Shown: positions 56,792 to 64,000 of the stretch, piece after piece | Numbering within the stretch: the first letter of the stretch is position 1 | Layout: every line of letters starts with the position of its first letter | Source: Pseudomonas hygromyciniae | GTDB taxonomy: Bacteria; Pseudomonadota; Gammaproteobacteria; Pseudomonadales; Pseudomonadaceae | NCBI RefSeq assembly: GCF_016925675.1 | Contig: NZ_CP070506.1 | Location: forward strand, 2,292,501 to 2,356,500 | Direction of reading: 5' to 3' | Length of the DNA stretch: 64,000 nucleotides | Position numbers and translations under genes: made by a program | Notes under the pieces: generated by a model | What the model saw: the letters and a program-made list of their open reading frames with translations, nothing else | Told to the model about the DNA's origin: nothing | Database searches by the model: none

Positions 56792-58330
56792 TCAGTTGAC
56801 CTCCGCTACAGGTTGCTTGCCCACGCGCCGTGGGGCGCGCTCCTTGGGCGCCTGGTACAGCTTCCAGCACGGCCAGGCCAGCAGCAGGCCGAGGGCGACG
56901 CTGGTCAATTCCAGGTAGGCGTAATCACCCAGGCTCTCCCCCAGCAGACTCAGGGCCGGCAGGCCAATACACAGGGCGGCGGCCAGGCCCAGTTGCTCGC
57001 GCCAGGCATTGCGCCAGGGGCGGATAATCGCGTGGCCCAGGCTCAGCAGCCACACCAGGAAAAACACCCGCACCTCCCAGCCACCGCGCTGGGCCAGTTC
57101 CACCGGCAGCAAGCGGTTGGCCCACAGGAAGGCCACGCACGCCACCATCAACCCGGCCACCACCGCCACATTCAGGCGTTCGGCGATGTGGTAGAGCAGG
57201 GCGCCCACAGCCCCTTCGCCATCGTGTCGCCGCCGGCGCTTGACGGTAAACAGCACCACCCCGGTCGCCAGCATCGCGCAACTGGCCAGGCCGCAGGCAA
57301 AGTACAACCAGCGCATGGAGTAGCCGCCAAACTGGGCAAAGTGCAGGCCGGCCATGACTTTTTGGGTCAGCAGGCTTGGCCGGCTGACGGCGGGTTGGCG
57401 CAGGACTTCACCGCTGACCCCGTCAAACAGCATGCTCTGGCCCTTGGTCAGCTCGATGCGATTGCCCAGCACCGGGCGCGCCTCGATCCGCGCGTTGCTG
57501 CGTCCGGGATTGTGGATCGACAGACTGGACACCGGCCCCATGGCTCGCTCCGCTTCGGCCAGCAGGGGCCCAAGCGCCGTCAGCTCGGCCGCCTCGCTAG
57601 GCGTGGGGCGTTCGCCGCGCACCTGCTGTTCGGCGGGCGCACCGCGCAGGGCGCGGCCCAGGTTGTCGCGATCGCCATCGAACAGTGCATCCACCGCCGC
57701 CGGCATGTAGATCAGGTAGAAAATCACCAGCCCGGTATAGGTGATCATCAGGTGAAAGGGCAGTACCAGCACAGCCGTCGCATTGTGCGCATCCAGCCAC
57801 GAACGCTGGCCCTTGGCCGGGCGGAAGGTGAAGAAGTCCTTGAAGAACTTCTTGTGAATCACAATCCCGCTGATCAGCGCCACCAGCATCGCCATGGCGG
57901 CCAGCCCGACGGTCCAGATCCCCAGGTCACGGGGCAGGTTGAGGGTGAAGTGGAAGCGGAAGAAGAACCCGCCACCGGCCGTTTCGCGCACGGCCAGGGG
58001 CTCGCCGGTGTGCGGGTCGAGCGCGGTGCCGCCGCCACGGCGTTGTTCGCCGGCCGATACTGTCAGGGTGTCGGAGCGCTCGCCGGGCAGGCCGATGTTC
58101 CAGGTCTTCGCCTCGGGATGCTGGCGCGCCAGATAGCCGAGGGCCTGTTGCGCGGCGGCGCTTTGCGACAGGCGGGTGGCGGGGATTTCCGGGCGCATCC
58201 AGCCGTCGATTTCCTTGTCGAACACCGCCAGGGTGCCGGTCAGGAAGATCGCAAACAGCAACCAGCCAAAAATCAACCCGCTCCAGGTGTGCAGCCAGGC
58301 CATGGATTGGGTCAGGGTCTTGTGTTTCAT
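56792..58330 (-). CDS. PepSY-domain inner-membrane protein, FpvG-like
   Basis: A 512-residue membrane protein of the PepSY_TM type. HTWSGLIFGWLLFAIFLTGTL at the N-terminus and FHFTLNLPRDLGIWTVGL downstream mark the first of four or more helices, with histidines that may bind haem. It resembles FpvG of Pseudomonas aeruginosa, needed to reduce ferri-pyoverdine iron. It is flanked by DUF3649 (upstream) and DUF3325 (downstream), the same order as in the fpv locus. It is probably a ferric-siderophore reductase, inferred from homology and context. A Fur-box-like site lies upstream of the operon. Confidence 0.88.
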   Translation of the reverse strand: MKHKTLTQSMAWLHTWSGLIFGWLLFAIFLTGTLAVFDKEIDGWMRPEIPATRLSQSAAAQQALGYLARQHPEAKTWNIGLPGERSDTLTVSAGEQRRGGGTALDPHTGEPLAVRETAGGGFFFRFHFTLNLPRDLGIWTVGLAAMAMLVALISGIVIHKKFFKDFFTFRPAKGQRSWLDAHNATAVLVLPFHLMITYTGLVIFYLIYMPAAVDALFDGDRDNLGRALRGAPAEQQVRGERPTPSEAAELTALGPLLAEAERAMGPVSSLSIHNPGRSNARIEARPVLGNRIELTKGQSMLFDGVSGEVLRQPAVSRPSLLTQKVMAGLHFAQFGGYSMRWLYFACGLASCAMLATGVVLFTVKRRRRHDGEGAVGALLYHIAERLNVAVVAGLMVACVAFLWANRLLPVELAQRGGWEVRVFFLVWLLSLGHAIIRPWRNAWREQLGLAAALCIGLPALSLLGESLGDYAYLELTSVALGLLLAWPCWKLYQAPKERAPRRVGKQPVAEVN

Positions 58331-58614
58331 CCCAGCACCTCACGCCAGTGTGGCCAGAAGCCGATGGCGGCCAACGGCAGCGCCAGGGCCATCCCGGCCC
58401 ACGCGCTCCAGGCGTTGCGACAGGCGAAGGCCCAGAGAATCGCCAGGGTGTAGATCAGGAAGGAGGGCAGGCTGGCGACCACCAGCGCGTCCACCTTGTC
58501 CATGGGCAACAGGCGCGCCAGGGCGGCGGTAAACGCATAGGTAAACAGGTAACCGCCGATCAGCGCGGCGACAATCCGCGAGAGTGTCGGCAACGCTTGG
58601 GATTTGCTTTTCAT
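58327..58614 (-). CDS. DUF3649 iron-uptake membrane protein
   Basis: A 95-residue protein with three hydrophobic helices, matching DUF3649 (FpvJ/FpvK-like in iron-reductase loci). The start at 58614 is chosen from the first helix (LSRIVAALIGGYLFTYAFTA); the open frame upstream runs through a REPIN. The stop overlaps the PepSY start by 4 bases. It probably forms a membrane complex with the two neighbours in iron release from a siderophore. Confidence 0.82.
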   Translation of the reverse strand: MKSKSQALPTLSRIVAALIGGYLFTYAFTAALARLLPMDKVDALVVASLPSFLIYTLAILWAFACRNAWSAWAGMALALPLAAIGFWPHWREVLG

Positions 58615-58637
58615 GGAGGGCTCATCAGCGTTAGACC

Positions 58638-58727
58638 TGTGGGAGCTGGCTTGCCTGCGATGCAGACGCCTCGGTCTATCAGGTAATTTTGAGGTGATGC
58701 CATCGCAGGCAAGCCAGCTCCCATACA
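58638..58727. repeat. REPIN variant upstream of DUF3649
   Basis: TGTGGGAGCTGGCTTGCCTGC and GCAGGCAAGCCAGCTCCCA form an inverted pair around a short centre. It separates the DUF3649 start from the Fur-box-like site at 58774. Confidence 0.9.
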
Positions 58728-58773
58728 AGCCGATCCCACATAGGTTGAGTGGTCACAAGAAATTCAGGGCTCG

Positions 58774-58792
58774 AATGCTAGTGATTCTCATG
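58774..58792. promoter_or_regulatory. Candidate Fur box upstream of the PepSY operon
   Basis: AATGCTAGTGATTCTCATG; the GATTCTCATG core is shared with the site before the SbnA/SbnB operon. It is about 160 bases upstream of the DUF3649 start, across a REPIN. Partial match to the Fur consensus. Confidence 0.42.
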
Positions 58793-58808
58793 TGGGAGTA
58801 AACGCAAT

Positions 58809-60149
58809 TTACAACTTATACACTTTGAGCCGCAGGTGCAGGCACAGCCCGGGTGTGGTGTTCTGCGCCCACAACTGACCGCCTTGCAACTGCACGATGC
58901 TGCGCGCAATCGACAAGCCCAGGCCATAACCGTCACCGCCCGGGCGGGCAGCATTGAGGCGGGTGAAGGGCAGGAAGATCTGTTCCAGCTTGTCGGGCTC
59001 GATGCCGTTGCCCTGGTCCTGAATGCACAGGTGCCAGAAATCGCCCTCAAGCACACCGGTCAAGCGCACCACACCCTGTTCGGGGGAATGGCGGATGGCA
59101 TTGCGCAGAATATTTTCCAGGGCCTGGGCCAGGCCGTTGAGGTTGCCCAGTACCCAAACGCCTGCGGGCAGCTCGCAGCGCAGGCGCTCGCGTGACCAGC
59201 CGCTTTCAAAACAGGCGTCTTCGCGCAGCAGATCCCACAACGGCTCCATCTCCACCGCTTCCACTGGCATGCAGGGGCGTTCGGTATCCAGCCAGACCAG
59301 CTCCAGAGTGCTGCCGATCAGGCGTTCCATGCCTTGCACTTCGCGCTCCAGGCGCTGGCGCAAGGCACCCGGGTCGGGCTCGCGCTCGCCGGCCACCCGC
59401 AGCCGGCTCAAGGGCGTGCGCAGTTCGTGGGACAAGTCCCGCAGCAAGCGCCGTTGCAACACCACCGTGCTTTCCAGGCGCTCGGCCATATGATCGAAGG
59501 CCCGGGCCAATTCACCCAATTCATCGCGGCGGCGCGTCACCTGGGCCCCGACCCGTGAGGCCAGGTCCCCGGCGCTCAAGGCATTGGCCTGGCGCCGCAG
59601 GATCACCAGCGGCGAAATCAGCACCCGGTACAACAGCACGCCGAATAACAGCGCCAGGCCTGTGGGCAGTACCTGTTGCAGCAAGATGTACCAGCGCCCG
59701 TTGTCCTTGCGCGGGTCCAGATGCAAGGGCAGCTCCATCACCAACCGCGATACGCCATCGCTGAACGGGATATAAAACGTCGGCCGGCCACCGGGACGAC
59801 CGACCGGCCAGTCGATCCGGCGGACGAAATCCAACTTGCGTCGCTCGATTGGGGTCAAGGCTTGCGAGGACAGCGACTGGTGGTCATGCACCACCACCGC
59901 CCATACCTGCTCGCGGGCCTGCAAGGTCTGCAGGAACGCGTCAACGCCCGCTGCGCCGTGCTCACGCAAGGCGGTTTCGGCCTGCTGCGCATAATCGACA
60001 AGCACCTGCCGGGTCGGGGCGGGCAACCTCGCGGTGGCTTCCAGCAGGCGCTGGCTCAAGTCCACTTGCAGGCTGACCACCAGCAGGCACAGCACGGCCA
60101 GCACCCCGCTGAGTTTCCATAGCAGGGAATGGCGGTTGGGCAGCTTCAT
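58809..60149 (-). CDS. Sensor histidine kinase
   Basis: A 446-residue kinase. Two membrane helices (about 12-28 and 160-178) flank a periplasmic domain of roughly 130 residues. A HAMP domain follows at about 180-230. The phosphoacceptor is H241 in RDLSHELRTPLSRL; the ATPase domain has ALENILRNAIRHSP, DQGNGIEPDKL and GYGLGLSIARSIV. Its ATG overlaps the stop of the response regulator by 4 bases. It lies beside the PepSY operon and may respond to siderophore or metal, but this is only context. Confidence 0.88.
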   Translation of the reverse strand: MKLPNRHSLLWKLSGVLAVLCLLVVSLQVDLSQRLLEATARLPAPTRQVLVDYAQQAETALREHGAAGVDAFLQTLQAREQVWAVVVHDHQSLSSQALTPIERRKLDFVRRIDWPVGRPGGRPTFYIPFSDGVSRLVMELPLHLDPRKDNGRWYILLQQVLPTGLALLFGVLLYRVLISPLVILRRQANALSAGDLASRVGAQVTRRRDELGELARAFDHMAERLESTVVLQRRLLRDLSHELRTPLSRLRVAGEREPDPGALRQRLEREVQGMERLIGSTLELVWLDTERPCMPVEAVEMEPLWDLLREDACFESGWSRERLRCELPAGVWVLGNLNGLAQALENILRNAIRHSPEQGVVRLTGVLEGDFWHLCIQDQGNGIEPDKLEQIFLPFTRLNAARPGGDGYGLGLSIARSIVQLQGGQLWAQNTTPGLCLHLRLKVYKL

Positions 60150-60865
60150 GGGGCCAGCCGGGTCAGTAGGTAGCCGGTACTCCTGACCGTCTCCACGCGC
60201 CCGGCGGTGTAGCCGATGGCCTGCAACTTGCGGCGGATACGGCTGACATGCATGTCCAGGCTGCGATCATGCCGGGAGTAGGCTCGGTGCATCACCTGCT
60301 GGTACAGGAACGCCTTGGTCAGCACCTCATCGACATGGGCCACCAGGGTTTCCAGGACTCGATATTCGGTGGTGGTCAGGTCGGCCCACCGCTCATCGAG
60401 GCTGACATCGGTGCGTTGCTCGTCGAATGTCAGTTGCGGGTCCTCATTGCGCGCCGTGCCCGGCACCTCATGTTCATAGGCCACGCGGCGCAGGATCGCG
60501 TCGATGCGCACATCCATTTCCAGCATGCTGAACGGCTTGGGCAGGTAATCGTCGGCGCCCTGGCTGAAACCGGTGATGCGGTCCTGCTCGGCACCGAGGG
60601 CCGACATCAGGATCACCGGCACCCGTTGATGCCGGCGCAGTTGCGTGAGCACCTCCAGGCCGCTGCAGCCCGGCAGCATGATATCCATCAAGATCAGGTC
60701 GAAAGGTTGCGCGCGCACCAGTTCGACGATTTCGCCACCGCTCTGGCGCAACGTGACCTCGAAGCCACGCTGGCCCAGGTGGCTGTCCAGGTGGGCGGCG
60801 AGCACCGGATCATCCTCGACGGCGAGAATACGGCGCGCAGCGGGGAGCGAGTGGGGGGGGTGCAT
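60146..60865 (-). CDS. OmpR-family response regulator
   Basis: A 239-residue regulator. The receiver domain (about 12-125) has the acidic pair at about 18-19, phosphoacceptor D61 in LILMDIMLPGC and the K in YLPKPF. The DNA-binding winged helix covers about 145-235 (DRSLDMHVSRIRRKL). The start at 60865 follows GCAGGAAATTCCC. The 4-base overlap with the kinase confirms the pair. Targets unknown. Confidence 0.9.
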   Translation of the reverse strand: MHPPHSLPAARRILAVEDDPVLAAHLDSHLGQRGFEVTLRQSGGEIVELVRAQPFDLILMDIMLPGCSGLEVLTQLRRHQRVPVILMSALGAEQDRITGFSQGADDYLPKPFSMLEMDVRIDAILRRVAYEHEVPGTARNEDPQLTFDEQRTDVSLDERWADLTTTEYRVLETLVAHVDEVLTKAFLYQQVMHRAYSRHDRSLDMHVSRIRRKLQAIGYTAGRVETVRSTGYLLTRLAP

Positions 60866-61041
60866 GGGAATTTCCTGCGAATGCGAATGTTTCTAAGTTG
60901 CGCATTCTGACAAAACTCTCGGCACATTCCTATTGATTGCGGTTTATTGCTGTATTTGCCGGATGATCCGGCAGAACACCGGATCATCCACATACGCCAC
61001 ATTGAGTCGGGTCCTGGGGCCCGCGCGCCCTTCGGCAAATC

Positions 61042-61863
61042 CTAGGGCTGACAAGGATCGTTTTTGTTCAACAGATTCCCCGTCGAATACCACACGCGCT
61101 GCGCCGCCGGTCCCAGATCCAGCGCCACCGGCGCATCCGCACGCCCTTCCAGCAAGGTCGGGTAAACCCCAGGCTTGAGCGGCGACTGGCAGACAATCGG
61201 CAACGACTGCACGGTGGTGAAATTCAAATCTACCGTCGACACCAATTGCGCCGCCGAAAACGGCGCCGGTGGCCCAGGCAGGGTGATGATTTCCTGGAAG
61301 TCCGGATCCTGGGCGATGTAGTGCGTCAGGTGCGCCTCATTGCCCCGGCCAAACAGGGTGTACACCAGCTGTTTAGGCCGATCGATGCCCAGGTTGAATG
61401 GCCGGTAGATCACCACCGATTCGACCGTTACCGGCACGTTGTCAAACAGCACCGGTCCCGGGGTGCCGCCGCCATCGTTGGAGTAGCCGTCAAAGATCGT
61501 GGCCTTGAACGAGGTCACTTCACCGGCCTTGAGCTGAGGCAGGGTGAACGTGTCGTTATCGACGTTGATCAGGTTATACGGCTTGCTCGGGTTGGCCGCG
61601 CGCAGCGCCTGGTACTTGGCCATTACGTCTGCGGGCAGGCTGGCCTGGAGGACGATCTGGTACATGTGCTTTTCCGTGGTGAACATTGGCATGTGGACCA
61701 GGAACAGGGTCTGCGAACCGACCATGAACATGCCGTGGTTGCCCGGCGCATCGGCATCGGCGCCGTTGCTGACGGCGTGCAGTTCATGGGGTGAATGGGC
61801 AAAGGCCAGCGGCGCGAGGGCCATCGACAGCGCAAGCAGTAGGGTTGCAAGGGAGCGTTTCAT
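61042..61863 (-). CDS. Hypothetical exported protein, coupled to the CxxCH protein
   Basis: A 273-residue protein with a signal peptide (about 1-22, ending PLAFAHS). The mature part is rich in beta-strand and proline/glycine-containing turns (GNHGMFMVGSQTLFLVHMP) and has two cysteines near the C-terminus (PIVCQSPLKPG and NDPCQP). No known catalytic motif. The ATG overlaps the stop of the CxxCH protein gene by 4 bases, so they form one unit and may act in the periplasm or on the surface together. Confidence 0.7.
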   Translation of the reverse strand: MKRSLATLLLALSMALAPLAFAHSPHELHAVSNGADADAPGNHGMFMVGSQTLFLVHMPMFTTEKHMYQIVLQASLPADVMAKYQALRAANPSKPYNLINVDNDTFTLPQLKAGEVTSFKATIFDGYSNDGGGTPGPVLFDNVPVTVESVVIYRPFNLGIDRPKQLVYTLFGRGNEAHLTHYIAQDPDFQEIITLPGPPAPFSAAQLVSTVDLNFTTVQSLPIVCQSPLKPGVYPTLLEGRADAPVALDLGPAAQRVWYSTGNLLNKNDPCQP

Positions 61864-63461
61864 GGTTGGCCATCCTTGAGGGTTTCGAAGGCATGTACGC
61901 GCTTGATCAGGCTTTTTTGCTTGGCCGAATCGGCGTTGTTGAACAGGAACGAGAAGTCCGAGGCCAGGTTGCTGCTGCCGGCAATCGTCGCCTGCTGATG
62001 GCAGGCATTGCAGTCCATGCTCTGGACGTAGGTCTCCATGGTGGTATTGGCCACCGGTACGTTGCTATCGCTGATAAAGGCGCCATAGGACAGGGGCACC
62101 TTCGCACCCGCGCCCGGCTCCGGGTCCGGTGCGGTCGGGGCGGTGATCCACAGCACATTGACTAGCTTGTAGTACTGGAACACCGACTGGCCGTTGGTCT
62201 GCTGGGCGAAGCTGGCCTGCACGGCGCCGTTGAGCGCCTGTATGTCCGAAGGCAAGGGGTGTTCGCGGGTGGTCTGCACCGGCTGGTCGCGTGGATAGGG
62301 TTCGGTGCATTCGCGATCAGGGTGGTGCTGTTGGCACTGGATACGGGCTACGTTCGCCATGCACACGTCAGGACCACCGGTGCAGTTGGGATTGTAGAAG
62401 GTATAGCCGTCGGGCGGTGTCTGTTGCGCAGGTACTTGGCCTGGCTCTTGTACGTTGTCTACTTGCTCGAAGGTGGTCCAGATGAAGTTCGGTGAACTCT
62501 GGGTCTTGTTGATGATATGCAGGCCCACCAGGCCCACCACTTGTTGGGTGCATTGCAGGGTGGCGGGGTTCTTGAGCCAGGCCACGGTGGTCAGGTAGCG
62601 CCCGTAGAGCTGGGGTTTGCCAGTGAGGATGCGCCAGGCGGCCTTGAGCTCCAGGGCGCCCAGTTCTTCCTGGGGCAGGGGTTTTGTCGGCATCGAGCGC
62701 ATCAGCTCGCCAGCGGGCAGGGACAGACCGGCCGGGTGATTGCCATCGCTGTTCTGTGCCACGGTCAGTTGGTTGGCGGCATCGTACAGCCCGTACTTGA
62801 CGATATAGTCAAACTCGGCCTTGCCCACCTTGCGCTCGAAATACACCAGGTTGCCGGTCTGGTCCGTCAGCCAGCCACCGGCGGCTTCCATGATCGGGTC
62901 GGGAATCGACGCCAGGGTACCGCTGGACAAGTGGAAGCGATGCTTGGCGTTGGTCGCGCTTTCCGAGGTGGCGTTCATAAACTTGCGTGCGCCGACCGAT
63001 AGCGCTTGCAGGCTGCCCTGGCTGCTGCAATTGGCCGGCACCAGGGTTTGCACCCCCCAATCACTGGGCTTTGGCGCGCCGGGCAGGAAAATCTCATTGG
63101 CGTCCTTGTAGCTGGCCCAGACCGGCGCCACGCTCATCGGTTGCCCGGCGGTGGTGGGTACGCCGAATTGCTTGACGGTGATCGTCCTGTCCGGTTCGCC
63201 CGCCAGGCTGGCATCGGCCGGCCATCCAGGGTTCACCGGCCAGTTCAGGGCAATGAACAATTGCCAGCCAAAGCAGTTCATAAAGCTCTGGCCGGTGGTG
63301 TTGAAGTTGTTGACCGGTAGAAACCCGCCGCTGTTTGGGTCGAACACCAGTTGCTGCTGGACGCAGTTATCGGCATCGGACGCGTGGGCCGAGGGCAGGA
63401 GAAACAGTGACAGTAGCGTGCCGACCAGCAGCAGACCACGTAAGCGAAATCTGTACATCAT
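61860..63461 (-). CDS. Exported protein with single c-type haem motif
   Basis: A 533-residue protein with a signal peptide (about 1-27, ending SAHASDA). A single CNACH motif at C484-H488 fits a covalently bound c-type haem. The rest of the chain has several cysteine pairs and repeated short beta motifs (VYFERKVGKAEFDYIVKYGL) without clear family. It could be a periplasmic or outer-membrane electron-transfer protein. The start may be either of the two ATGs at 63461 or 63458. It forms a coupled pair with the gene downstream. Confidence 0.75.
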   Translation of the reverse strand: MMYRFRLRGLLLVGTLLSLFLLPSAHASDADNCVQQQLVFDPNSGGFLPVNNFNTTGQSFMNCFGWQLFIALNWPVNPGWPADASLAGEPDRTITVKQFGVPTTAGQPMSVAPVWASYKDANEIFLPGAPKPSDWGVQTLVPANCSSQGSLQALSVGARKFMNATSESATNAKHRFHLSSGTLASIPDPIMEAAGGWLTDQTGNLVYFERKVGKAEFDYIVKYGLYDAANQLTVAQNSDGNHPAGLSLPAGELMRSMPTKPLPQEELGALELKAAWRILTGKPQLYGRYLTTVAWLKNPATLQCTQQVVGLVGLHIINKTQSSPNFIWTTFEQVDNVQEPGQVPAQQTPPDGYTFYNPNCTGGPDVCMANVARIQCQQHHPDRECTEPYPRDQPVQTTREHPLPSDIQALNGAVQASFAQQTNGQSVFQYYKLVNVLWITAPTAPDPEPGAGAKVPLSYGAFISDSNVPVANTTMETYVQSMDCNACHQQATIAGSSNLASDFSFLFNNADSAKQKSLIKRVHAFETLKDGQP

Positions 63462-63498
63462 CGCGCTCCTTGCATGAAGGTGAAGCCTCTAGCCGTTG

Positions 63499-63598
63499 TG
63501 TAGGAGCCGGCTTGCCGGCGAAAAACCTGAGCGCACCGCTGGGCATCAGATACCCCGCGTTTTCGTTGAGGATTCTCGCTGGCAAGCCAGCTCCCACA
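63499..63598. repeat. REPIN variant
   Basis: TGTAGGAGCCGGCTTGCCGGC and the corresponding right arm GCTGGCAAGCCAGCTCCCAC enclose a central segment of about 60 bases. It lies between the CxxCH protein gene and the truncated gene at the window end. Confidence 0.88.
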
Positions 63599-63616
63599 GG
63601 GGGGTGGTGTTTGCCC

Positions 63617-64000
63617 TTAAAGGGATGGCACCAGCGCCAGCCCGGACTCCCAAGGGTGGTCCGCCGCGCTGACGTTATCCGCCTCGCCCGGATTGAGCGC
63701 GCGCACTGTCACCAGTCCCGGCGCCGCGTTTTTCGCGACAGTGATGGTCATGATGTAACCCTGGGTACCGCCCGCATTGGTCTGGCCCGGAATGGCCGAG
63801 GCGTCGGGCAGGAACTCCGTGACCTCTGCCGTGACCCCGGGGTTGTTGAACTGGATCCGTGCGGTGGCGGCGGTGGTCTTGAGGTCGGCGCCTTGTACCA
63901 CCAGCGCGAATTGTCCGCTGGTGCCTGGGGCCAGCCAGGCCGGCAGGTCAGTGGGCGACTGGCCGTAGAACAAGTCCAGCGGCAACAGCTGCACCGGCCA
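63617..64000 (-). CDS. C-terminal part of an exported or surface protein (cut by window edge)
   Basis: The frame is open to the window edge, so the visible 125 or so residues are a C-terminal fragment. Strand-rich, with an Ig-like pattern (GTSGQFALVVQGADLKTTAA; TVAKNAAPGLVTVRALNPGE), no cysteines or catalytic motif. It lies upstream of the two coupled exported-protein genes on the same strand and may belong with them. The true start is not visible. Confidence 0.6.
   Translation of the reverse strand, partial: WPVQLLPLDLFYGQSPTDLPAWLAPGTSGQFALVVQGADLKTTAATARIQFNNPGVTAEVTEFLPDASAIPGQTNAGGTQGYIMTITVAKNAAPGLVTVRALNPGEADNVSAADHPWESGLALVPSL

Noticed and set aside
56813..58453. A 546-codon open frame antisense to the PepSY gene
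   Set aside because: Long but fully antisense to a well-supported membrane protein with family motifs. The composition (glutamine/histidine/glycine-rich) fits a mirror of GC-rich codon bias.

Overview
The window looks like a chromosomal stretch of a Pseudomonas of the fluorescens complex. The evidence is GC-rich DNA with Pseudomonas-style codon use, twelve REP/REPIN-type palindromic elements, a seven-gene myo-inositol catabolic locus controlled by an RpiR regulator, a six-gene Mrp (Pha/Mnh) antiporter operon, and many two-component, TonB-receptor and small Pseudomonas hypothetical genes. No rRNA, tRNA, CRISPR array, prophage or insertion sequence was recognised.

Layout. 1-4.1 kb is cobalamin-related: a riboswitch-controlled BtuB-like receptor, a 2Fe-2S thioredoxin-like ferredoxin, a histidine phosphatase and CobF. 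4.2-15.8 kb is housekeeping: a DcrB-like lipid/periplasmic protein, a Kef-type antiporter, a DUF726 hydrolase-fold protein, MntH facing a LysR regulator, two YdcZ-type membrane proteins, an SRPBCC protein, a two-component pair, and a membrane protein followed by a 24-residue peptide. 15.8-28.8 kb is the inositol locus (regulator, iolC-DUF2090 fusion, iolE, iolB, iolD, iolG, a second Gfo/Idh/MocA dehydrogenase, and a sugar-type ABC importer). 29-38 kb is mixed: a DksA-like protein, a chemoreceptor, small proteins, an orphan betaine-binding protein, and a TonB receptor next to DUF2946. 38-44.1 kb is the Mrp operon. 45-55 kb holds a Fur-box-preceded TonB receptor operon with a PLP decarboxylase, SbnB-like and SbnA-like enzymes (2,3-diaminopropionate synthesis), a MATE exporter and a HisC-like aminotransferase. 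55-64 kb carries a zinc alcohol dehydrogenase, a DUF3325/PepSY/DUF3649 iron-reductase-type operon with a possible Fur box, a second two-component pair, and secreted proteins including one with a single CxxCH haem motif.

The most interesting system is the 46.4-54.5 kb operon. It has the precursor enzymes, exporter and receptor expected of a small metallophore, but no NRPS and no IucA/IucC-type synthetase in the window. It may make a small diaminopropionate-derived chelator whose assembly logic is not the classical one, or it may depend on genes elsewhere.

Quality caution: four genes (DUF726 protein, LysR regulator, inositol-type permease, DUF3325 protein) are each broken by what looks like one extra base in a G or C homopolymer. 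In each case removing one base restores a family-like reading frame. Four of the same kind in 64 kb suggests residual sequencing error more than gene decay, though neither can be proven from this window.
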